The notes under the pieces were generated by a model. The model made no database searches, was not told where the DNA came from, and worked only from the letters and a program-made list of their open reading frames with translations. 64,000 nt of DNA, taken from G942493275 sp942493275. Its GTDB lineage: Bacteria > Actinomycetota > Coriobacteriia > Anaerosomatales > PHET01. Shown piece by piece: positions 26,500-35,005 of this stretch. The DNA lies in assembly GCA_942493275.1 (NCBI GenBank), contig OW818687.1, positions 2,294,001-2,358,000 of the forward strand, given 5' to 3'. The position numbers were made by a program, and so were the translations under genes. Every line of letters starts with the position of its first letter. The stretch's first letter is position 1.

Positions 26500-27489
26500 C
26501 TACGCCTCCCCCATCGCGATCTTCCACTCGGACACCAAACGCTGCATCAGGTCCGCGACGTTGGGGATGTCGTGGATACGAACGGCGGAGGTTCCCGAGA
26601 AGACCAGACCGTTAACGACGTCTCCGGTCTGCGACTTCACGAGCTTATCGATGATGCAGTAGGCATGGCTGCAGTCCTTGAGACAAGACTTGCAGTTCTC
26701 GATGCGTGGGTAATCCCCCGCGGCGAGCCGCTCCGTGAACGGCGAGCGTATGGCTCGTCCCGGAAGTCCCACCGGGCTTTTGACTATCACGATGTCCTCG
26801 TCGGTGGCATCGAGATACATCTGCTTGAACTCGTCGGACGCGCTGCTCTCGACCGTCGCCGCGAACCGGCTGCCCATCTGGACGCCGGCAGCCCCCATGT
26901 CGAGCACGCCCTTGATGTCAGCGCCGGAGACAACCCCGCCGGCTCCGATCACCGGGATGTCGACAGACTCGATGATCTCGGGCAGAAGCTCGAGCATGGG
27001 CTGGTCAGTGCCCAGGTGTCCGCCCGCCTCGACGCCTTCGACGACCACGGCTGCCGCGCCGAACTTCTCGGCCAGTCGCGCCACGCGCGGGCTACCGACG
27101 ATCGGGACGATCGGGATGTCGAACTCCTTGCCCCACGCGAACACGTCGCGCGAGAAGCCGGCGCCCGCGACCACGAGGTCGGCGCCTTCTTCCATTGCGG
27201 TGCGCACGAGGTCCTTGAACTTGCTCGCCGCCACCATGACGTTGACGCCGAGCACTCCGTCGGTCGCCGCGCGTCCCGCACGAACCTCCGCGCCGAACTC
27301 CTCGGGCTCGAGACCGCTTCCCGCGATCAGGCCGATTCCGCCGGCGTTGGCGACAGCCGCCGCCAGCGGGGCCATCGATATGCGAACGGCCATTCCTCCC
27401 TGAATGATCGGGAGTCGGGCCGTCTTCTTTCCGATTGTCAGGGTAGGCATCTCCACGGGGGCGGTGGCCTCTCTGGTCTCGTCCGACAA
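26500..27489 (-). CDS. FabK-like flavoprotein (nitronate monooxygenase family) with C-terminal Cys cluster
   Basis: A 329-residue TIM-barrel flavoprotein of the FabK/2-nitropropane dioxygenase family (IIQGGMAVRISMAPLAAAV, VEGVEAGGHLG, VIGAGGVVSGADIKGVLDMGA, VQMGSRF). It differs from the canonical FabK at 29519-30469. After the barrel it carries CKSCLKDCSHAYC, four cysteines in a short run, which FabK lacks. It may be a second enoyl-ACP reductase or a nitronate-type oxidoreductase; its place between acpP and fabF favours a role in lipid synthesis, but this is inference. The start could also be the Met at residue 14 (MPTLTIGKKT). Confidence 0.8.
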   Translation of the reverse strand: MSDETREATAPVEMPTLTIGKKTARLPIIQGGMAVRISMAPLAAAVANAGGIGLIAGSGLEPEEFGAEVRAGRAATDGVLGVNVMVAASKFKDLVRTAMEEGADLVVAGAGFSRDVFAWGKEFDIPIVPIVGSPRVARLAEKFGAAAVVVEGVEAGGHLGTDQPMLELLPEIIESVDIPVIGAGGVVSGADIKGVLDMGAAGVQMGSRFAATVESSASDEFKQMYLDATDEDIVIVKSPVGLPGRAIRSPFTERLAAGDYPRIENCKSCLKDCSHAYCIIDKLVKSQTGDVVNGLVFSGTSAVRIHDIPNVADLMQRLVSEWKIAMGEA

Positions 27490-27498
27490 GACCGGGCT

Positions 27499-27520
27499 GC
27501 CGGCGGCGTTGGCCGCCGGC
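27499..27520 (-). terminator. Hairpin downstream of acpP
   Basis: A perfect 9-bp GC-only stem (gccggcggc / gccgccggc) with a GTTG loop lies 24 bases past the acpP stop and just before the FabK-like gene. There is no U tract, so it more likely slows read-through or protects the acpP mRNA end, keeping carrier protein levels above those of downstream enzymes. Confidence 0.5.
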
Positions 27521-27543
27521 GTGCCCGGGGATGTTACGGTTGG

Positions 27544-27783
27544 CTAGGCGTTGGCCTCGATGTAGGCCACGGCATTGCCGACGGTCTTGATGTTCTCGGC
27601 TTCCTCATCGGGAATCGAGACACCGAACTCCTCCTCAAGGGCCATGACCAGCTCGACGATGTCGAGCGAGTCGGCGCCGAGGTCGTCGACGAAGGACGCC
27701 TCCTCGGTGACGTCAGCCTCGTCGACGTTCAGCTGCTCGACGATGACCGCAGACACCTTCTCAAGAATCGTATCGCGCTCCAT
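27544..27783 (-). CDS. acpP: Acyl carrier protein
   Basis: A 79-residue acidic carrier protein with the phosphopantetheine attachment serine in DDLGADSLDIVELVMALEE. It carries growing acyl chains between the neighbouring FAS II enzymes. ATG at 27783 (MERDTILEKV) has GGAGGGAGG close upstream. An in-frame GTG two codons earlier is less likely. It follows fabG, as in most bacteria. Confidence 0.96.
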   Translation of the reverse strand: MERDTILEKVSAVIVEQLNVDEADVTEEASFVDDLGADSLDIVELVMALEEEFGVSIPDEEAENIKTVGNAVAYIEANA

Positions 27784-27845
27784 GTACACACCTCCCTCCG
27801 CCTGCGTCGCTCACAAGATTTCGGGCACGTGCGGCCCGGTAAGCG

Positions 27846-28595
27846 CTATGAAAACGTCATTCCACCGTCGACTGCGATCGTCTGACCGGTGACGTAGGAT
27901 GCATCGTCACTTGCAAGGAACGCGACCGCTTTGGCCACGTCGTCCGTGCTTCCAAACCTGCCCATCGCTATCGCCTTCTTGGTGGCGTCGCACACCGCGT
28001 CGCTCAGCTCGGCGGTCATGTCAGTCTCGATGAAGCCGGGAGCGATCGCGTTGACGCGCACGTTGCGTGGGGCCAGCTCGCGTGCGACCGACTTCGTGAG
28101 ACCGATGACTCCGGCCTTAGCGGCAGAATAGTTGACCTGACCCGCGTTGCCCATGATACCGACGACCGACGCGACGTTGACGATCGATCCGCTCCGGGCC
28201 TTCATCATCAGTTTGCCTGCGGCGCGCGTCATGGAAAAGACGCCCGTCAGGTTGGTGTCGATGACGGCGTTCCAGTCGTCGTCGCTCATGCGGACGAGCA
28301 AACCGTCACGCGTGATTCCTGCGTTGTTGACGAGAACGTCGAGTCCGCCCAGCTGGGAGACGCATGCATCGACGAGCATCGCGCACGCCGCCGGGTCGCT
28401 CACGTCGGCCTGCACGGCGACTGCCTTGCCGCCCAGGGCCTCGATGGCGGCGACGACATCGCCGGCGGCAGCAGCGGAGCCCGCGTAGTTGACGCAGACC
28501 GCAGCCCCGCAGCGTGCCAGTTCGAGCGCGACCGCCGCACCGATGCCGCGTGACGCGCCCGTGACCAGGGCGACTTTTCCGGAGAGATCGGGCAT
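27846..28595 (-). CDS. fabG: 3-oxoacyl-ACP reductase
   Basis: NADPH-dependent short-chain dehydrogenase that reduces 3-oxoacyl-ACP. The 249-residue protein has the cofactor motif VTGASRGIGAAVALEL, NNAGITRDGLLVRM, the catalytic Ser near SIVNVASVVG, the YSAAK active site and the C-terminal YVTGQTIAVDGGMTF. It starts two bases after the fabD stop. Confidence 0.95.
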   Translation of the reverse strand: MPDLSGKVALVTGASRGIGAAVALELARCGAAVCVNYAGSAAAAGDVVAAIEALGGKAVAVQADVSDPAACAMLVDACVSQLGGLDVLVNNAGITRDGLLVRMSDDDWNAVIDTNLTGVFSMTRAAGKLMMKARSGSIVNVASVVGIMGNAGQVNYSAAKAGVIGLTKSVARELAPRNVRVNAIAPGFIETDMTAELSDAVCDATKKAIAMGRFGSTDDVAKAVAFLASDDASYVTGQTIAVDGGMTFS

Positions 28596-28597
28596 GG

Positions 28598-29515
28598 TCA
28601 GGAGACCTCCTCGAGTACGCGTTCGATTCCCGCGCTATCGGCGGACAGTGCGGTGATTCCCTCCACGCGCTTCGCAAGCCCGGTGAGAACCGCGCCGGGG
28701 CCCGCCTCGACCATCACGCACGAGCCTGAGGCCGCCAGCGCGGCCATCGTCTCAGTCCACCGGACCGGCGAGGTGATCTGCGCCTTGAGCCGCTGGCGTA
28801 TGACCTCCGCATCGGTCTCGGGGGCGGGATCGGTGTTCTGGAGGACCGGGTAGACCGCCGAGCTGAAGTCGGCGCCTTCGATGATAGAAGCGAAAGCCTC
28901 GCGCGCCGGCTCCATGAGAGGTGAATGGAACGCGCCCGCGACCTTGAGCGGGACGATTCGGCGAGCGCCGGCATCGTTCAGCGCTTCGGTCGCGGTGATG
29001 AGGCCGTCGTTCGTGCCCGAGATGACCACCTGGCCAGGCGCATTGTCGTTTGCCAACCAGACGCCTTCGATGCCTGCGATGGCGGCCGAGATTGCCGACC
29101 CGTCCATACCGATGATCGCGGACATGCCGCCCTGCGACGACGCCGCGGTCGCAGCCATGAGCTTGCTGCGCTCGACTACGAGCTCCAGGCCCGCCTCTAC
29201 CGAGAACACGCCAGCGACCGCGAGGGCGGCCAGCTCTCCGAGCGAGTGGCCGGCGACGACGTCGGGCTCGAAGCCGCTCTCGATGAGCGCGACGCCCCAG
29301 GCCCAGTCGGCAAGATAGAGCAGCGGCTGCGCGATGCGGGTATCGGCGAGGTCCTCGTCGGTCCCCATCTTGGCGATCGTGCGCAGCTCCAGGTCCGACA
29401 GAGCCTCGGCGGCATCCAACAGCCTGTCGAGATCCTCGTTCTCGGGAACCGAGTCGAGGAGCCCGGGCCTCTGAGAGCCCTGACCGGGGAATACGAGTGC
29501 GGTGCGAATATCCAT
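28598..29515 (-). CDS. fabD: Malonyl-CoA:ACP transacylase
   Basis: FabD moves malonyl groups from CoA to the carrier protein. The 305-residue protein has LVFPGQGSQRPGLL at the N-terminus, the catalytic serine in VVAGHSLGELAALAVAG and the histidine in VAGAFHSPLM. It starts three bases after fabK and ends two bases before fabG, so the three are likely co-translated. Confidence 0.96.
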   Translation of the reverse strand: MDIRTALVFPGQGSQRPGLLDSVPENEDLDRLLDAAEALSDLELRTIAKMGTDEDLADTRIAQPLLYLADWAWGVALIESGFEPDVVAGHSLGELAALAVAGVFSVEAGLELVVERSKLMAATAASSQGGMSAIIGMDGSAISAAIAGIEGVWLANDNAPGQVVISGTNDGLITATEALNDAGARRIVPLKVAGAFHSPLMEPAREAFASIIEGADFSSAVYPVLQNTDPAPETDAEVIRQRLKAQITSPVRWTETMAALAASGSCVMVEAGPGAVLTGLAKRVEGITALSADSAGIERVLEEVS

Positions 29516-29518
29516 GGA

Positions 29519-30469
29519 CTACGAGTTCCTCGAGAGGTTCGCCAGTCTGGTCATGACGTCTTCGGCCTCGGCCATCATCTCGGCGACGATCTCAGCGGCA
29601 GGCTGCACCGCACACACCATTGCCGCGGCCTGGCCGGCCATGAGCGAACCCATGTCCGTATCACCGTGGCGCATGGCCAGCGCGAGCTTGCCGGCGCCAA
29701 GCGCCTCGATCTCCTCGGGCTTGTTCTCGCGATCGAGCTCCATGATCTGCTTGGACAGCTTGTTCTTGATGACGCGAACGGGGTGGCCGGTCGAGCGACC
29801 CGTGACTACCGTGTCGCGATCCTTGGCTCTGACGACGCTTTGCTTGACCGCGGGATGGATCGTGCACTCGTCGGCGCACATGAAGCGGGTCCCCACCTGC
29901 ACGCCCTCGGCGCCGAGTGCGAACGCGGCTGCGACGCCACGGCCGTCGGCGATACCGCCTGCGGCCACCACGGGAATCGACACTGCATCCACCAACTGCG
30001 GCGTGAGCACCATCGTGGTGAGCTCGCCGATATGGCCGCCCGCCTCCATGCCCTCGCCGATGATCGCGTCAGCGCCGATGGACTCCATACGCTTCGCGAG
30101 AGCGGTCGAGGGTGCGATCGGCAGCACCTTGATCCCCTGCTCCTTGAGCGAATTCATGTACTTGCCGGGGTTGCCGGCGCCTGTGGTGACGACCGGTACA
30201 TGCTCGTCGAGAACGAGCTGCACCAGTTCGTCGATGTGAGGCGTGAGCAGCATGAGGTTCACGCCGAAAGGCTTGTCCGTGAGGTTCTTGGCATTGCGGA
30301 TCTGCTCGCGGAGCAGGTCCGTGGGCATGTGGCCGGCGCCGATGATGCCGAGGCCGCCTGCGTTACTCACCGCAGCAGCAAGCTCGGCGGTCGCCGTCCA
30401 TGCCATGCCACCCTGGATGATGGGGTGCTCGATGCCCAGCAGCTCTGTGAGCCGGGTACGTAGCGCCAT
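29519..30469 (-). CDS. fabK: Enoyl-ACP reductase II
   Basis: Flavin-dependent enoyl-ACP reductase that completes each elongation cycle. The 316-residue protein is a canonical FabK: IEHPIIQGGMAWTATAELAAAVSNAGGLGIIGAG, TTGAGNPGKY, GMEAGGHIGELTTM, VVAAGGIADGRG and VQVGTRF. No FabI gene is present in the cluster. FabK as the enoyl reductase is usual in streptococci and clostridia and uncommon in well-studied Actinobacteria. Confidence 0.92.
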   Translation of the reverse strand: MALRTRLTELLGIEHPIIQGGMAWTATAELAAAVSNAGGLGIIGAGHMPTDLLREQIRNAKNLTDKPFGVNLMLLTPHIDELVQLVLDEHVPVVTTGAGNPGKYMNSLKEQGIKVLPIAPSTALAKRMESIGADAIIGEGMEAGGHIGELTTMVLTPQLVDAVSIPVVAAGGIADGRGVAAAFALGAEGVQVGTRFMCADECTIHPAVKQSVVRAKDRDTVVTGRSTGHPVRVIKNKLSKQIMELDRENKPEEIEALGAGKLALAMRHGDTDMGSLMAGQAAAMVCAVQPAAEIVAEMMAEAEDVMTRLANLSRNS

Positions 30470-30476
30470 GTAGTGA

Positions 30477-31481
30477 TCAGTCCTCCTCGTTTGGTGCGGT
30501 CATTGTCCAGCGAACGACCGCGGCGCCCCATGTGAGCCCCGCGCCAAAACCAACGAGGGCAAGCAGGTCACCGGGCGCAAGTTGCCCGCTAGTATACAGG
30601 TCGTCCAATGCCAGCGGTATGGACGCGGCCGAGGTGTTTCCGGTGCGCTCGAGTCCCAGGTAGACCCGCTCGTCATCGATGCCGAGACGCTCCTCGACGG
30701 TGGCGATGATTCGCTGGTTGGCCTGATGCGGCACGAGCCATCTGAGGTCGTCGAGCGTGTGGCCCGAGGCCGCGAGAGCTTCCTTGGTTGCGCGCGGGAT
30801 GACGCGCACAGCGAACTTGAACACCTCGCTGCCGTTCATCTTCACGAACTGCTCGTGCGCTTCGACGCTCGCGGCATCGATGGGATGCGCCGCTCCTCCC
30901 GCGGGCACGATGAGGTGCTCTCCGCCCGTGCCGTCGGCCCCCAAAACGATGGCCTCGACACCGGGTTCGGTACCCGCCTTCAGCACCACGGCACCCGCTC
31001 CGTCGCCGAACAGCACGCAGGTGCTGCGGTCGGTGAAGTCGACGAGCCGGGTAAGCGCTTCCGCACCGACAACCACGACGGTGTCGGCACGGCCGGCCTC
31101 GATGACGCTCGCCCCATGCTGGAGCGCATAGATGAAGCTCGTACACGCGGCCATGATGTCTACGGCCGGGCACTTCAGACCCAGTTTGGCCTGCGTCTGG
31201 CATGCGGTCGACGGCATCACGTAATCAGGGCTCGTCGTACCCACCAGAAGCAGATCCACCTCGCCCGGTTCGACTCCGGCGCGGTCCATCGCGATGCGAG
31301 CCGCGCGGGCGGCGAGATCGGAGGTGGTCTCCCCTTCCGAGACGACGCGACGCTCTCGGATGCCGGTACGCGAGACGATCCACTCGTCTGTGGTGTCGAC
31401 GATGCGCTCCAGATCGGCGTTCGTCATCACCGTTTCGGGCAGGTAGGACCCGACTCCGGCTATACACGCGTGACGTTGCAT
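30477..31481 (-). CDS. fabH: 3-oxoacyl-ACP synthase III
   Basis: FabH starts fatty-acid synthesis by joining an acyl-CoA primer to malonyl-ACP. The 334-residue protein has the catalytic Cys in DIMAACTSFIYALQ, His in WLVPHQANQRII and Asn in ERTGNTSAASIPLAL. The frame is open for 65 codons upstream, but those residues do not resemble FabH; ATG at 31481 (MQRHACIAGVGSYLPE) begins at the family's first strand. The Shine-Dalgarno there is weak. Confidence 0.94.
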   Translation of the reverse strand: MQRHACIAGVGSYLPETVMTNADLERIVDTTDEWIVSRTGIRERRVVSEGETTSDLAARAARIAMDRAGVEPGEVDLLLVGTTSPDYVMPSTACQTQAKLGLKCPAVDIMAACTSFIYALQHGASVIEAGRADTVVVVGAEALTRLVDFTDRSTCVLFGDGAGAVVLKAGTEPGVEAIVLGADGTGGEHLIVPAGGAAHPIDAASVEAHEQFVKMNGSEVFKFAVRVIPRATKEALAASGHTLDDLRWLVPHQANQRIIATVEERLGIDDERVYLGLERTGNTSAASIPLALDDLYTSGQLAPGDLLALVGFGAGLTWGAAVVRWTMTAPNEED

Positions 31482-31558
31482 GAGGTGTGAGGCTCCTGGT
31501 TCTCCGAGCGTTTCGGGTTCGAGAAGTTTACCCGAGTGATCCCCGGGCTCAAAACAGC

Positions 31559-32557
31559 TCACGAGCCGATGGCGTCCCGGATCTGATCGGTGAGTCCGCC
31601 TCGGCCGGCCTGTGCGGCCACGCGAATCGCGTTGGAGACGGCCTTGGCCTTCGACGAGCCGTGGCCGATGATGCACACGCCTCGGACGCCAAGCAGGGGC
31701 GCGCCACCATAGACGTCAGGATCGAGCCGTTCTTTGAGCTCGCGAAGAGCGGGCGCGACCACCGCTGCAGCGGCCTTGCGCACCGGCGTCGAGGTCATGG
31801 CGTCCCTTATCTGGCTCAGCAGTGTTTTGCTCGTGCCTTCGAGCAGCTTGAGGGCGACGTTTCCGGTGAAGCCGTCGGTGACGATGACGTCGACCCTGCC
31901 CGACAAGACGTCGTAGCCCTCCACGTTGCCGACGAAGCCCGGGACGTGCTCAGCCAGAAGCTCGTGGGACTCGATCGCCAACTGGGAGCCCTTTGTCGGC
32001 TCGCTGCCGATGTTGAGTAGCGCGACTCGCGGATGCACGGTGCCAAGCACTGCGGTCGCGTAGGCGGATCCCATCGCCGCGAACTGCAGCAGGTGCTCCG
32101 GCCTGCAGTCCGCGTTCGCGCCAACGTCGAGCAGGATCACGGGCGACTTCTCGGTGGGGAGTACCTGGGCGATCGCGGGACGCTGCACGCCCTTGATGCG
32201 ACCCATCACGAGGGTCGCGGCTGCCATGCACGCGCCAGTTGACCCTGCCGACAAGAACGCGTCCGCCTCGCCGTCCCTGACCAGGCGGCAGCCGACCACG
32301 ATCGATGAGTCCTTCTTCGATCGTACGGCGTTGGCCGGATGCTCATCCATCGCGATGATCTCGGTGGTGGGCACGGCGATGATGCGCGAGCCGCTCGATG
32401 ACGCGAACGGCTCGACGATATCTTTGGGACCGGTGAGCGCTACCTTCAGGCCGGAGTCGGCCGCGAGGGCGAGTGAGACACCCGTAAGAACCTCATGAGG
32501 CGCGAAGTCGCCGCCGACAGCGTCGACGGCGACAGTCACCGAACGGCTTTCAGACAT
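31559..32557 (-). CDS. plsX: Phosphate acyltransferase PlsX
   Basis: PlsX converts acyl-ACP to acyl-phosphate, the first step in the PlsX/PlsY route to phosphatidic acid. The 332-residue protein shows VAVDAVGGDFAPHEVLTGV, STGACMAAATLVMGRIKGVQRPAIA, DVGANADCRPEHL, VTDGFTGNVALKLLEG and GAPLLGVRGVCIIGHGSSK. It lies between rpmF and fabH, as in many Gram-positive bacteria. PlsY is not in the window. Confidence 0.96.
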   Translation of the reverse strand: MSESRSVTVAVDAVGGDFAPHEVLTGVSLALAADSGLKVALTGPKDIVEPFASSSGSRIIAVPTTEIIAMDEHPANAVRSKKDSSIVVGCRLVRDGEADAFLSAGSTGACMAAATLVMGRIKGVQRPAIAQVLPTEKSPVILLDVGANADCRPEHLLQFAAMGSAYATAVLGTVHPRVALLNIGSEPTKGSQLAIESHELLAEHVPGFVGNVEGYDVLSGRVDVIVTDGFTGNVALKLLEGTSKTLLSQIRDAMTSTPVRKAAAAVVAPALRELKERLDPDVYGGAPLLGVRGVCIIGHGSSKAKAVSNAIRVAAQAGRGGLTDQIRDAIGS

Positions 32558-32593
32558 GTAGTCCTCGAATCAGACACGTCGCAGGCTTGTCGC

Positions 32594-32770
32594 CTACTGG
32601 GTGTCGATGATCTCCCGGCCGTTGTAGAACCCGCACTCAGGGCACACACGGTGCGGCACCTTGGCGGAGTTGCACTGCGGGCACACCTGGGTGCTGGTGG
32701 CTTCGAGCTTGTGGGACGAGCGACGCGAGTTGGTGCGCGCACGGCCGGTTTTACGCTTAGGAACAGCCAT
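32594..32770 (-). CDS. rpmF: 50S ribosomal protein L32 (zinc-binding form)
   Basis: A 58-residue protein beginning MAVPKRKTGRARTNSRRSSHK, the L32 signature. It contains two cysteine pairs, CPQC at residues 30-33 and CPEC at 43-46, so it is the zinc-binding form. Upstream there is an extended -10 promoter. It precedes plsX, the usual rpmF-plsX-fab order. The gene is short and easy to overlook. Confidence 0.95.
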   Translation of the reverse strand: MAVPKRKTGRARTNSRRSSHKLEATSTQVCPQCNSAKVPHRVCPECGFYNGREIIDTQ

Positions 32771-32862
32771 CTTCTCTCGGTCTCGCTTCCGTTCCCCGGG
32801 GAACGCCTAGGGGCGTCGCCCTTCATGTCAGTTTCAGTGGCGGCTTGGCCGCACGAACGGCA

Positions 32863-32871
32863 ATGATAACA
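32863..32871 (-). promoter_or_regulatory. Extended -10 promoter for rpmF-plsX-fab
   Basis: On the minus strand TGT directly precedes TATCAT, an extended -10 element about 93 bases before rpmF. The -35 region is weak (CTACAC at 18 bases). It lies just after a hairpin at the end of the DUF177 gene. Confidence 0.45.
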
Positions 32872-32893
32872 CGCCCTGCTGGGTGTGTGTAGA

Positions 32894-32924
32894 GACTTGT
32901 ACCCCGTAATGGCGGGGCGGTCTC
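32894..32924 (-). terminator. Possible hairpin at the end of the DUF177 gene
   Basis: An inner 5-bp GC stem (ccccg / cgggg, loop taatgg) is framed by matching outer bases (gagac / gtctc), directly after the DUF177 stop. No U tract follows. It may separate the coaD group from the rpmF-fab transcript. Confidence 0.35.
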
Positions 32925-32925
32925 A

Positions 32926-33456
32926 TCAGTCCGAGTCGGTCTCCTTGAGACCGAGGTCTCTGAGCGCTGCGAACGGATGATCCGCGTCCGGCTCTGAGCC
33001 GCAGGAGCACTCTTCGACGTTGAGGTCGGCGCCGCACGAAGCGCACAGTCCGAGACACTCCTCGTCGTGCAACGGCGCGAATGGAGCCTCGATCGTCAGC
33101 GCGGCGATGATAGACGGGCCGATGTCGACGCGACCCTCCGAGTCGACCGGCTCGGCAGCCTCTTCGTCGGGAAGCGGCTGCCCGGGTCGCTCCCAGATGC
33201 CATCGAGGTCGCCCGCGATGTCGATGGGGAACTCACACAGGCACCGCGAGCACGTCGCGGTTGCGGGGAAAGAAGCCGTTCCGTATGCGACGAGGCTCTC
33301 CCCCGCATTGGACAGCGTGGCCTCGACCCTGACGGGCCCGCGAGCAACGAACGTCTCATGACCGACGACGAGCCGGTCGAGTTCGTAGTCGCCGCTGAGG
33401 TCGATCGACCCGCCAACGTGGTCGAGGATCGATCGGACGTCGATGAGTACCTGCAT
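32926..33456 (-). CDS. DUF177 (YceD) family protein
   Basis: A 176-residue member of the YceD/DUF177 family, whose plant and bacterial members are linked to 23S rRNA maturation and which is nearly always next to rpmF. It has a first cysteine pair in CSRCLCEFP and a second set in CLGLCASCGADLNVEECSC, consistent with a zinc site. I chose ATG at 33456 (MQVLIDVRSILD) at the start of the conserved domain. It follows the sepIVA-like gene by ten bases. Confidence 0.88.
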   Translation of the reverse strand: MQVLIDVRSILDHVGGSIDLSGDYELDRLVVGHETFVARGPVRVEATLSNAGESLVAYGTASFPATATCSRCLCEFPIDIAGDLDGIWERPGQPLPDEEAAEPVDSEGRVDIGPSIIAALTIEAPFAPLHDEECLGLCASCGADLNVEECSCGSEPDADHPFAALRDLGLKETDSD

Positions 33457-33466
33457 ATGAAGCAGC

Positions 33467-33925
33467 CTACTGGCGCTGCGCGACCTTGCCCTGCAGGCGG
33501 TCACGTCCGCGCTGCACGGCGGTCAGCAACTTGCCGAGGTTCACCTCTAGGTTAGCGAGCATCTCGTCGGCGTAATCCTCGGCGCCGAGTCTGATCTCAC
33601 GTTCCTGCTGGCGAGCCTTGTCCATGATATCTGCGGCCTGGGACTCGGCGAGACGAACGATCTCCTGCTCGCTGGCGAGTGCCTGAGCGCGCTCACGAGA
33701 CTCCTCGAGGATGCGGTTGGCCTCTTTCTCGGCCTCTTCCAGCATCTCCTGGCGCTCCTTGACGATCCAGCGCGCCTGCTTGAGTTCGTCGGGATACTGC
33801 GCGCGAATCTCGTCGATGATCTCGTACACCGCGTCCGGGTCGACCATCTTCTGGCTCGCGAACGGAACGCTGCGAGCGTTGTCCACGATCTCCTCGATGC
33901 GGTCGATCAGGGCCATGATGTCCAT
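33467..33925 (-). CDS. DivIVA-like coiled-coil protein, SepIVA type
   Basis: A 152-residue protein. The N-terminal part (MALIDRIEEIVDNARSVPFASQKMVDPDAVYEIIDEIRAQYP) is followed by a long charged coiled coil (residues about 55-145) without membrane segments. In mycobacteria the essential septal factor SepIVA (Rv2927c), with the same overall make-up, lies next to the DUF177 gene Rv2926c and near coaD and rsmD, so I infer orthology from content and synteny. It would act at the inner membrane or divisome. ATG at 33925 has GGAGG five bases upstream. Confidence 0.75.
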   Translation of the reverse strand: MDIMALIDRIEEIVDNARSVPFASQKMVDPDAVYEIIDEIRAQYPDELKQARWIVKERQEMLEEAEKEANRILEESRERAQALASEQEIVRLAESQAADIMDKARQQEREIRLGAEDYADEMLANLEVNLGKLLTAVQRGRDRLQGKVAQRQ

Positions 33926-33935
33926 GCATGCCTCC

Positions 33936-34427
33936 CTAACGGGCTCCGTGCAGCCTGCGCTCGAGCGCATCGCATACCTCGTCCGGGACGAGGCCGCGCA
34001 CCGAGCCTCCATGTCGGGCGATCTCCTTGACCGCCGACGAGCTCAAATACATGTACTCCGGTACCGCCATGATGAACATCGTCTCGATCTTGGAATCGAG
34101 TCTCCAGTTCAGTGCGGCCATCTGGAATTCCCGCTCGAAGTCCGTGACCGCGCGAAGCCCCTTGACGATGAGCGACGCGTTCACCTCTTCGGCGAAATCC
34201 ACCAATAGCGTATCAAAAGGTCGAACCGTCACGTTTCCAAGAGGTGCAACGGCGTTGGTGAGGAAGGATACACGTTCTTCTACCGAGAAGAGCGGTCCAC
34301 CATTCTTATTGGCGGATAGCGCCACCCCGACGACGACTTCCTCGACGATGCCGGAAGCACGCTCGATGATGTCGAGGTGCCCCGATGTCACGGGGTCGAA
34401 CGTGCCCGGAACGATACCGCGCTTCAC
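33936..34427 (-). CDS. coaD: Phosphopantetheine adenylyltransferase
   Basis: CoaD makes dephospho-CoA, the penultimate step of coenzyme A synthesis, which also supplies the ACP prosthetic group. The 163-residue protein has GTFDPVTSGHLDIIERA (nucleotidyltransferase HxGH-type motif), a central RGLRAVTDFEREFQMA and SSSAVKEIARHGG. GTG at 34427 overlaps the rsmD stop (GTGA). Confidence 0.96.
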   Translation of the reverse strand: MKRGIVPGTFDPVTSGHLDIIERASGIVEEVVVGVALSANKNGGPLFSVEERVSFLTNAVAPLGNVTVRPFDTLLVDFAEEVNASLIVKGLRAVTDFEREFQMAALNWRLDSKIETMFIMAVPEYMYLSSSAVKEIARHGGSVRGLVPDEVCDALERRLHGAR

Positions 34428-35005
34428 CTTTGCCCCAGTCCCCTCTTGTAGACCGCGAACTCCACGGTCGTCGAGCCGTATCGCTTGCTGAGTACCGGCT
34501 CGAACCCCTCAGGCCACCGCACTTCCCCGTCCGTTGCCCGCTCCCAGGTGATCACCGCGTCATCTTCGATGGCGCCGATATCAGACAGGTGATCGAGCAT
34601 CGAACTGGTGGCCGTCGGGTCGAGTGTATATGGCGGGTCGAGGAGAATCAACGAATACGGTCCCTTGAGAGCACCGCGCCTCACCAGCGAGAACGCATCT
34701 CCGATGCGGATCGACACCTCTCCCGACACGCCAAGTGCCGCGACGTTGGCGTTGAGTGCCGAGAGCGCCCGCCGGTCTCGCTCCACGAACGTCACGTGAT
34801 CGGTGCCGCGGGACAGGGCCTCCAGGCCCAGAGCGCCGCTTCCGGCGAACACATCGAGCACGAGTCCGCCTCCGAGATCCGGTCCGCACAGCGATGTCAG
34901 CGACGAGAAGAGCGCCTCTCGGACACGATCCGTCGTCGGGCGCGTCCCCTGACCCGCGGGCGCCTCGATACGTCGGCCCCTGAAACTGCCGGCAACGATC
35001 CTCAT
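34424..35005 (-). CDS. rsmD: 16S rRNA (guanine-966, N2) methyltransferase
   Basis: RsmD methylates G966 in the 30S head. The 193-residue protein has MRIVAGSFRGRRIEAPAG, RPTTDRVREALFSSL, the SAM-binding VLDVFAGSGALGLEALSRG and the catalytic LLDPPY. ATG at 35005 overlaps the recG stop by 4 bp. The rsmD-coaD pair is very widely conserved. Confidence 0.95.
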   Translation of the reverse strand: MRIVAGSFRGRRIEAPAGQGTRPTTDRVREALFSSLTSLCGPDLGGGLVLDVFAGSGALGLEALSRGTDHVTFVERDRRALSALNANVAALGVSGEVSIRIGDAFSLVRRGALKGPYSLILLDPPYTLDPTATSSMLDHLSDIGAIEDDAVITWERATDGEVRWPEGFEPVLSKRYGSTTVEFAVYKRGLGQR

